Origin: Planctomycetota bacterium
GTDB taxonomy: Bacteria; Planctomycetota; UBA8742; UBA2392
Assembly (NCBI GenBank): GCA_022071975.1
Contig: JAJVIO010000073.1
Location: 1-64,000, forward strand
Direction of reading: 5' to 3'
DNA: 64,000 nt
The notes beneath the pieces are model-generated. The model saw nothing but the letters and a program-made list of their open reading frames with translations. It was not told the origin of the DNA and did not search any database. This document shows positions 57,425-64,000 of this stretch, piece after piece; position 1 is the stretch's first letter, and each line of letters begins with the position of its first letter. The position numbers and the translations under genes were made by a program.

Positions 57425-60112
57425 CTAAGGCACACTCACCATCGCAACGCGGCCGGTGGCGCTCAGCACCAGCAGCTCGCCGGTGTCGGCGCAGAAGTAG
57501 CAGGCCACCGCGTCCGGCGCGTTTAGCTGCGTGATGGACTTCAGCACGAACCCCTCGCCGTCTTTGCGGAACCAGTTCACGTGGCTGCCCGTCACGCCCG
57601 CCACGTGCCCCGGCTTGGTCAGCGCGGCGCACAGGTAGTCGCCGCGCGCCGCGACGATGCGCGATTCACAGCGCACCCCGAAGGTGCCCGCCTTCATGCC
57701 GCTCCAGTACAGGCTGCCGTGCTCGTTACGGCCGGCGACGTGGATCTCGCCCGGCACGCCCTGCATCACGCAGGCGCCCGCGCCCGGTATGAATCCCAGC
57801 GCGTTCCAGTGGGTGGGCGCGTCCTGCCACTCGGTGACCGTGCGCAGCGCGCTGATCGCCGGCAGCCAGTACGCCTTGCGCCCGCCCAGCAGCAGCAGGC
57901 CGGTGACGTTGCCGCTGCGGATCAGCTCGCCCTGCCAGTTGGCGCCCACGGGCGCCGCGTACTCAATGTAGGTCTCGAGTCCTTCGCCCTGGCGCAGGCT
58001 GATCACCCCGCGCGAGGCATCGAACAGCGCCACCACCGTGCGGCCTTGCGCCTCGCCCACGGCCAGCAACTCGACGTCGCTGCTCTGCAACAGGTTGCCG
58101 CGACCGCGCTTGTACTGGCCGTCGCGCCCGCGCACGTGGCACGAGAATTCGCGCCAGTGGTCCGGCGCCTCGTGGGCTGCCACCACCAGCTTGCCCGCCG
58201 GGTCACAGGCCAGCGCCTGCACCGGCGGCCCGGCGTCGCGCACCAGCGCCGTGCCGCGGCTGGGCGAGAAGCGGAACACCCGCCCGTCGCGCAAGCCGAT
58301 GAACAGCTCGCCGCTTTCGGCCGCAAAGCAGGCGCAGCTCACGGCGCCGTTGGCCACCTGCACGCCGCTGACCAGGGACTCCGCTTTCGGCCCCGCTTGC
58401 GGGCGGCGCTTGAGCTCACTGCGCGCGGCGTACTGCGCGTCGCTGACCAGCGCGTTCGGCCAGGCGCGGCCCTCGAACGGGATGTTCTGCGCTCCCGGCC
58501 GCTGGCGTAGCTTGTTCGCCAGCCCGCCCAGCGCGCGGTCGTGCAGCTCGGCGCGCTGCTCGCTCAACGCCTCGCGCCGCGCCAGCGTCTCCAGCATGTT
58601 GTAGTACTGCCCGGCCTGCGCCTCGTTGCCCGGCGGCGCGAAGAAGCGGTCGGCCTCGTCCGTGAGCCGCAGCAGCTTCTCCGCGTCCGCGCGGTCGGCG
58701 TGCACCACGGCCATGTGCACCGCGCAGGGCACCGCGTTGGGGTGCGGCCGCGCGCGCCAGCCCTGGCCGAAGAAGGCCAGTGCTTCCTCGGGCTCGGCGG
58801 CTTTGGCCATCATCAGCTCGCCGGCGGCGGTGAACTCGCCACGCTCGGCCAGCAGGCGCCCGGCGGTACGGTACTCGTTCAGCGCGGCGGGCTCGTCGCC
58901 GGCCTTGCGCAGCAGGTCGCCGGCGGGCACGTGCTGGCCGATCTTGCGGTACAGGCGCACGGCCTCGTCCACGTCGCCGGCGGCCTCGTAGCAGCGCGCG
59001 GCGGAAAGCGGGTCGTTCAGCTTCTTCAGGTAGAGCACGGCCGCGTCGTGGTGCAGGCCGCCCTGTTGCAGCAGGCTGGCGGCGGTGCGGTAGTCGCCCA
59101 GCAGCTTGCCGTAGATGAAGGCCGCGCGGCGGTGGTCGCCGTCCTTGCGGGCCTGCTCGGCGGCTTTGCGGTATTCGCTGACCAGGGCGCCGTAGATGTC
59201 GGGCTCCGTGAACCACATGGAAGCGCCGCCGCCGCCGCCCAGCAGGTTGCCCAGCGAGTACATCAGGTTGTGAAACGGCAGGCTGGCGCTGGTGCTGGCG
59301 CGCGCGCCACGGCCGGCCTCGTCGCCCAGGGGCAGCGCGCGGCGCAGGGCTTCGTCCACGTTGCCCTCGCGGAAGCGCCGCAGCAGGTCGCGCAGGGCGG
59401 CCTCCTGCTTGCCAAGCAGCCCCTGCAGCCGCGCGGGGTCGTTGTTGATGCCCTTGCCCATCAGGCTGCCGCCGGCCTTCTGCATGCCGGCGCTGCCGAA
59501 CAGCTTGCCCAGCCCGGCCAGCGCCTTGCCGGCGGCGAACTCAGCGCGCCCGAGCATCGACTTGCCGACGCCGGTGTCGTCGGGCGCGGGCTCCTGCTCG
59601 CCGATGCCCTGGGCGCCCTGGTTCAGCAGCTGCTCGGCGTCGTCCTGGGGGCGGTCGTAGATGAACTGACTGATTTCGCTCGCACGCGGCTCGGCCTGGG
59701 GCAGCGGCCGCCACTGGCGGCGGCGGGGGTTCTCGGCGGCCAGCAGGCTGGACAGCGGCAGCGGGCTTGACGGGTCAAGTGCATAGAAGCCCTCCGGCAG
59801 GCAGACCACGCCCTTGCCCCCGGTCAGCCCCTGCACTTCGTCGGGCAGCAGCGCGGGCGTCAGCTCGGCGTCCAGGGGCGCGTAGACATGCTCGGCAAGT
59901 TGCGCCAGGCGCAGCGCGCCGGGCAGGCTGTTTGCGCATGCTACGTCCGGCTTCACTAAAAAGCCGCACGCCAGCCGGTACACGCGCGGCCGCGGCTCCA
60001 GGCCCAGCGCCGCCAAGCCCTCCAGCAGCGCGGCCGGGTCGTGGCCGGGCAGCAGCCAGGCGTCGCTTTGCCGGTGCGATGAGCCGCGACGAACGTGCAG
60101 GGCCACCTGCAT
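57425..60112 (-). CDS. TPR + beta-propeller protein, candidate third component of a MoxR-vWA-beta-propeller (bpX) system
   Basis: N-terminal bpX-like domain, TPR segment (HDAAVLYLKKLNDPLSAARCYEAAGDVDEAVRLYRKIG), C-terminal propeller-like blades (GELFIGLRDGRVFRFSP); ATGA overlap with upstream gene. Confidence 0.72.
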   Translation of the reverse strand: MQVALHVRRGSSHRQSDAWLLPGHDPAALLEGLAALGLEPRPRVYRLACGFLVKPDVACANSLPGALRLAQLAEHVYAPLDAELTPALLPDEVQGLTGGKGVVCLPEGFYALDPSSPLPLSSLLAAENPRRRQWRPLPQAEPRASEISQFIYDRPQDDAEQLLNQGAQGIGEQEPAPDDTGVGKSMLGRAEFAAGKALAGLGKLFGSAGMQKAGGSLMGKGINNDPARLQGLLGKQEAALRDLLRRFREGNVDEALRRALPLGDEAGRGARASTSASLPFHNLMYSLGNLLGGGGGASMWFTEPDIYGALVSEYRKAAEQARKDGDHRRAAFIYGKLLGDYRTAASLLQQGGLHHDAAVLYLKKLNDPLSAARCYEAAGDVDEAVRLYRKIGQHVPAGDLLRKAGDEPAALNEYRTAGRLLAERGEFTAAGELMMAKAAEPEEALAFFGQGWRARPHPNAVPCAVHMAVVHADRADAEKLLRLTDEADRFFAPPGNEAQAGQYYNMLETLARREALSEQRAELHDRALGGLANKLRQRPGAQNIPFEGRAWPNALVSDAQYAARSELKRRPQAGPKAESLVSGVQVANGAVSCACFAAESGELFIGLRDGRVFRFSPSRGTALVRDAGPPVQALACDPAGKLVVAAHEAPDHWREFSCHVRGRDGQYKRGRGNLLQSSDVELLAVGEAQGRTVVALFDASRGVISLRQGEGLETYIEYAAPVGANWQGELIRSGNVTGLLLLGGRKAYWLPAISALRTVTEWQDAPTHWNALGFIPGAGACVMQGVPGEIHVAGRNEHGSLYWSGMKAGTFGVRCESRIVAARGDYLCAALTKPGHVAGVTGSHVNWFRKDGEGFVLKSITQLNAPDAVACYFCADTGELLVLSATGRVAMVSVP

Positions 60113-62847
60113 CAGCGCCCCCCGTTCTTGAGCGCCGCGCCGATTTTCGCCAAAGCCTGCGGGCTGGTGGGGCCGCCGGTGATGCCGGCGGGGCCGTAGC
60201 GCGTGCCGTCGGGCAGCCAGGCCGCCACGGTGCCGCGATACACGTAGATCATGGCCAGCAGCCTGTCGCCCGCGCCGAACACCGCGAGCTGGCCGGTGTT
60301 GTCAACGGCGAGCAGCAGGCCGCCCGCCGAGTAGCCGTAGTGGCTGAAACGGCCGTGGTCGTAGCGGCAGGGGCCGGCCTGGCCGGGCTTGAGCCGCACG
60401 CGTTGCGGGTTCAGCGCGGCGGCGTCCTGCTTGCGCTTGATGAAGTCGTCCACGTCGTTCTCGCCCTGCAGGAACGAGATCTCCAGGCGCTCGCGGTCCC
60501 AGCGCAGCAGGTGGGTGAACTTGCCGCCGTAGACGGTGATCCAATAGTTGCCGACTTCCACAGTCAGGGACGAGTGCGTATGCGCCTGGGTGGCGGCCTG
60601 TACGTGCTCGGCTTCAGCTTCTATGGCAAAGCACACCACATTGGCGGGCTTGTTCTTGAACGCCACGTGACGCCCGTCGGCCGAGATCGCCAGGCCGTTC
60701 AGGCCGATCTGCGAGTTGAACTCGCCCAGCATGGCCCATTCCGGGCCCCGCAGCAGCAGCACGTGCTCGTGCCCCTCTTTCTGGTAGCGCATGGCCAGTG
60801 TGTTGCCGGCGGCAACGGCCTCGCGCACGAAGGCGTTGCGCAGCAGCGGCCCGCCGTCGGACTTCGGCGTCCAGGCTTTCCAGAACTCTTGACTGGTCAA
60901 TAGCGCCACGCGCCCGTCGCGCGCCTGGTACAGCAGGGCGTTGCGCGGCGTGTCCAGCGACGGCCGCCCCGACGAGCCCCCGGCCAGCATCGCGCCCGTA
61001 GGCTGCGAGATCAGCTTGAGTACGGGCGGCAGCGGCTCATCGCCTGCGCCGTGCCTGGCCAGCGCCTCGCGGGCCCGCGCGCTGTCGCCGGGCGCATCCA
61101 GGTCGAGCACGACCGCGCGCCGGTCGGCCGCGATGTCACGCCGCACCAGCACGCAGTGGAAATCGGGCAGGTAATCCAGCCGCATCTCGCCGCCGCCGCC
61201 CGGCAACTCCACGGGCCGGGTGCTGACACGCCGCGCCACGAAATCGTAGTGCGCCAGTACCAGCTTGCCGCCCAGGCCGTACAGAATCGCCACGCCGCCC
61301 TTCACGCCGACCATGCGCGCGGCGTTCTTGAGCGGCGCGCCGTCCTCCAGCGCGCGGGGCAGCAGCTCGAAACCTTCGCCGTCCAGGCGCCAGGCGTGCA
61401 GCAGGCCGTTGTTGCAAACCGTGAACAGGTAGCGGCCGTCAGCGTCCATCGCCAGCTGCTGCACCGGCCCCACCAGCCCGAAGCGGAAGGGCCAGGGCAC
61501 GGGCTCAAGGGGGCCTTGCCAGGGCGCGTCGGGCGCGGCCTCCACGGCCGGCGGGCGCTCGCGCGGCTCCTGGCGCAGCAGCTGGAAGCGCCGCAGGCTG
61601 ACGTTTTCGCCGCGGCGCAACTCGCTGAGCTCTGCGGCGCCGGTTTCGTCCACGGCCAGCGCGAACAGCCGCACGTTGCCAGGGGCGCGCCGCGCGGCCG
61701 CGCGCACGTCGGGCTCGGAGAGGCTGCGCGGGTGGGTGAGCAGCACGACGTCGCGCTGCTCGAGCGCGGGTTCTTCCAGTACACGTTCCAGGGCCAGGCC
61801 GGGGTTGGGGGTGAGGTCGCTGGCCTCAATCAATGCGGGCAGGTCTTCACTTACGGGCACGCCGTCGTTGCCCGTGGCCGCGAAGCGCACCGGCGTGCCC
61901 CGGCGCTCGGCCCGTCTGCCCAGCGCGATTGCGGCCGCCGCCAGCGCCAGGCGCGTGTCGCCCCAGGTGCGCACGCCCTGGTCGCAGAGCACGATCATGT
62001 CCTCGCGCACCTGGGATTGCGGCTCCTCTCGCTGCCAGTAGAGCAGCTCGTTCTCGGCATAGCGGCGCAGAAACTCCAGTTCATCGACGGCGAACTCGCC
62101 GGGCAGGATCTGGTCCGGGTGGCCGCGATTCGTAACGCTGGAGTAGCCGCCCACGGGCAACTCGCTGTGCTGCACGCGGCGCGGCGGCAGGGTGAGCGCG
62201 CTGATCATCTGGTCGATGAACGGCGCCACACCCGCCATGCGCTTGCGTTTCAGGGCATCTTCCAGCATGCTGCCCAGTGTGCGCGGCGCGGGCGCGGGCA
62301 GCTCGAGCGGCGGGGCCTTGTCGTCCACGCGCGGGCCGCGCCCGTGACGTAACCAGTGGCGCAGGTCTTCGGCCGTCATGCCGTTCAGCAGGCGCAACAG
62401 GTGCGCGTCGAAGCTGGCGGCCGACAGGGGCGGCGCTGAGGCGCCTTTCGCCAGCCAGTGCACGCCGACCAGGTTGGTCTGCTGGCGCAGCGCGGCGCAC
62501 AGGCGGCGCAGGTCGAGGCTGCCGGGCACGCGCGGCAATGCATGTGTCAGCTCATTGAACAGCGCGCCGGCGTTGCGCATGTTGGACGCCTGGGACCAGG
62601 CCTGGCGCAAGGCTTCATAGCCGGCGGGCGCTTCATCCAGCAGACGCTGCAGGAAGTGGAGCACGAAGCCGAAGTGGGGCAGGCGCTCGCGCGCGCCCGC
62701 GCCCTCGAGAAACTGCGCCAGCGAGTGGGCCAGCAGCAGGGTGTTGCCTTGCTCGTCGGTGATGGCGTCGCAGGCCGGCGACCACTGCAGGGCGCGCACG
62801 TCCGCCATGTACTGGTGGGGGATCAGCAGGTAGTCGAGCTCGTTCAT
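60112..62847 (-). CDS. vWA-like + beta-propeller protein of a MoxR-vWA-beta-propeller system
   Basis: REDMIVLCDQGVRTWGDTRLALAAAAIAL degenerate vWA; C-terminal WD-like blades (QQLAMDADGRYLFTVCNNGLLHAWRLDGEGFELL). Confidence 0.75.
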   Translation of the reverse strand: MNELDYLLIPHQYMADVRALQWSPACDAITDEQGNTLLLAHSLAQFLEGAGARERLPHFGFVLHFLQRLLDEAPAGYEALRQAWSQASNMRNAGALFNELTHALPRVPGSLDLRRLCAALRQQTNLVGVHWLAKGASAPPLSAASFDAHLLRLLNGMTAEDLRHWLRHGRGPRVDDKAPPLELPAPAPRTLGSMLEDALKRKRMAGVAPFIDQMISALTLPPRRVQHSELPVGGYSSVTNRGHPDQILPGEFAVDELEFLRRYAENELLYWQREEPQSQVREDMIVLCDQGVRTWGDTRLALAAAAIALGRRAERRGTPVRFAATGNDGVPVSEDLPALIEASDLTPNPGLALERVLEEPALEQRDVVLLTHPRSLSEPDVRAAARRAPGNVRLFALAVDETGAAELSELRRGENVSLRRFQLLRQEPRERPPAVEAAPDAPWQGPLEPVPWPFRFGLVGPVQQLAMDADGRYLFTVCNNGLLHAWRLDGEGFELLPRALEDGAPLKNAARMVGVKGGVAILYGLGGKLVLAHYDFVARRVSTRPVELPGGGGEMRLDYLPDFHCVLVRRDIAADRRAVVLDLDAPGDSARAREALARHGAGDEPLPPVLKLISQPTGAMLAGGSSGRPSLDTPRNALLYQARDGRVALLTSQEFWKAWTPKSDGGPLLRNAFVREAVAAGNTLAMRYQKEGHEHVLLLRGPEWAMLGEFNSQIGLNGLAISADGRHVAFKNKPANVVCFAIEAEAEHVQAATQAHTHSSLTVEVGNYWITVYGGKFTHLLRWDRERLEISFLQGENDVDDFIKRKQDAAALNPQRVRLKPGQAGPCRYDHGRFSHYGYSAGGLLLAVDNTGQLAVFGAGDRLLAMIYVYRGTVAAWLPDGTRYGPAGITGGPTSPQALAKIGAALKNGGR

Positions 62848-63557
62848 CGCGCCCCCCGCCGCGCGGAGGCGCGGGTCAGGGGCTGCAGGGCGTCGCGCGG
62901 GATGATCTCCAGCGCGCCCGGGCGCAGCAGCGCGAGTTCGTGGCTCGCGAGTTGCAGCGCTTCGATCAAGGCGGATTCCGGCAGGGCCGGGTCCGGCGCC
63001 CAACCCAGCGGGCACAGCAGCCGCTCGCCCCAGAAGCGCTCGGCATTCGGCAGGGCAGGCAGGCGCTCGCCCAGCAGCAGCACCAGCTCGGCGCTTTGCG
63101 CGGCCTGCAGCGCATTCAGCTCGGCCTGCGTGGCCATGTCAGCCCAGGCAGCAAGCGCCCTGGCGCTGCAAAGCAGGGCGCTTGCCGGCCGTGGCTGGTT
63201 GCAGCGTTTCAGCGCCAGCAGCACGCGGGGCAGGGTTTCAGAGTCGGGCGCGATCAACGTAGCGGGCGCGGGTGTCAACACGCTCGCGAGCGGCAGGAAG
63301 CCGTCTTCGGGCAGGTTGAAGGCGGGCAGGCTGCGGCCGCAGCGGTGCCAGAGCCGGTCAAGGCGCTCAAAGAATTCGGCGCGTTCGACGGGCAGCAGTG
63401 CGCGCAGGATCTCGAAGCCGGCCTCGTCCCAGCGCACCCAGGCGTGGGCGCCTTCAAGGCGCACTTCCACGGAGGCGTAGGCGCGCAGGCGGCCGAGCAG
63501 CGGCAAGTCGTCGGCCGGGATGCGCGCAAGGCTGGCGTGTGTGAGGAGTCCGTGCAT
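62844..63557 (-). CDS. small bpX-like accessory protein
   Basis: between MoxR-like and vWA-like genes, 4-bp overlap with the latter; MHGLLTHASLARIPADDLPLLGRLRAYASVEVRLEG. Confidence 0.55.
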   Translation of the reverse strand: MHGLLTHASLARIPADDLPLLGRLRAYASVEVRLEGAHAWVRWDEAGFEILRALLPVERAEFFERLDRLWHRCGRSLPAFNLPEDGFLPLASVLTPAPATLIAPDSETLPRVLLALKRCNQPRPASALLCSARALAAWADMATQAELNALQAAQSAELVLLLGERLPALPNAERFWGERLLCPLGWAPDPALPESALIEALQLASHELALLRPGALEIIPRDALQPLTRASARRGAR

Positions 63558-63566
63558 TGGCGTCCC

Positions 63567-63667
63567 GTAGCATCGGCCTCCGGCCGATGGAGTGTTCACG
63601 AGCCTCCGGCCCGTGTTGCATCAGCCGGAGGCTGATGCGTACGACATCGGCCAGAGGCCGATGCTAC
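63567..63667. repeat. cluster of four ~19-bp palindromes within an outer inverted repeat
   Basis: GTAGCATCGGCCTCCGGCCGATGG...CATCGGCCAGAGGCCGATGCTAC; internal CACGAGCCTCCGGCCCGTG and CATCAGCCGGAGGCTGATG. Confidence 0.92.
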
Positions 63668-64000
63668 CCCAGCTTGGCCAGCAGCTCGCGCGCGCGGCCG
63701 GCTAAATGCTCGCGGGCGTTGCCGTCCTCTACCCAGGCGCACTGGTCGCTGAGGCCGGCCAGGCGCTCGCGGGCGCGGGCGACGCCGCTGAGCGTGAGGC
63801 CGCCGTTGCCGACCTCGGCCGCCACGGCGTCCAACTCGCGCGAGAGCTGCTCGGCGTCCACGCGCTCGGCCGGGCGCGACAGCGGGTGACCCTGGGCGCT
63901 CTCGGCCTGCTCCAGCAGGCCGTTTACCAGCGCGCGCAGGGGCCCGATCTGCTCTTCACGGTCCCACACGTAACGCAGCACCCACAGGTCGGAAGCCTCG
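63664..64000 (-). CDS. MoxR-like AAA+ ATPase, C-terminal part only (5' end outside window)
   Basis: frame open to the window edge; EASDLWVLRYVWDREEQIGPLRALVNGLLEQ resembles the C-terminal region of RavA/MoxR ATPases. Confidence 0.7.
   Translation of the reverse strand, partial: EASDLWVLRYVWDREEQIGPLRALVNGLLEQAESAQGHPLSRPAERVDAEQLSRELDAVAAEVGNGGLTLSGVARARERLAGLSDQCAWVEDGNAREHLAGRARELLAKLG

Noticed and set aside
58541-59770. 409-aa plus ORF inside the bpX operon (and 61051-62352)
   Set aside because: Antisense shadow frames of GC-rich coding DNA

Overview
High-GC chromosomal window of about 64 kb, probably from a Planctomycetota-like bacterium (inferred from gene content and repeat style, not proven). 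No rRNA, CRISPR array, transposase gene or complete prophage was recognised. Supported content: a tRNA-Arg(ACG); a response-regulator/Ser-Thr-kinase fusion; a phage-CI-type HTH + TPR protein; an arsenic operon (arsR, arsI-like, aquaporin, arsC); very large secreted repeat proteins (11 Ig-like repeats + C-terminal VWA lipoprotein; a 2420-aa protein with 486-bp tandem repeats); two secreted proteins with a Gly/Cys-TM-Arg C-terminal sorting-like tail; tandem rhomboid proteases; a tandem pair of paralogous secreted VWA proteins; a serine-metabolism cluster (DUF1015, serA, class V aminotransferase); a tandem pair of COG3541/RlaP-like nucleotidyltransferases; a double-domain SagB-like nitroreductase next to an M16 peptidase; and, at the right edge, a translationally coupled gene set matching a MoxR-vWA-beta-propeller (bpX) ternary system, cut by the window end. 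Intergenic space is rich in structured repeats: inverted arrays of 7-bp and 10-bp units, GGGGACTGTCCCC palindromes (one inserted in frame in queE), and short palindromes that supply stop codons. All family names come from reading the translations; no searches were run.
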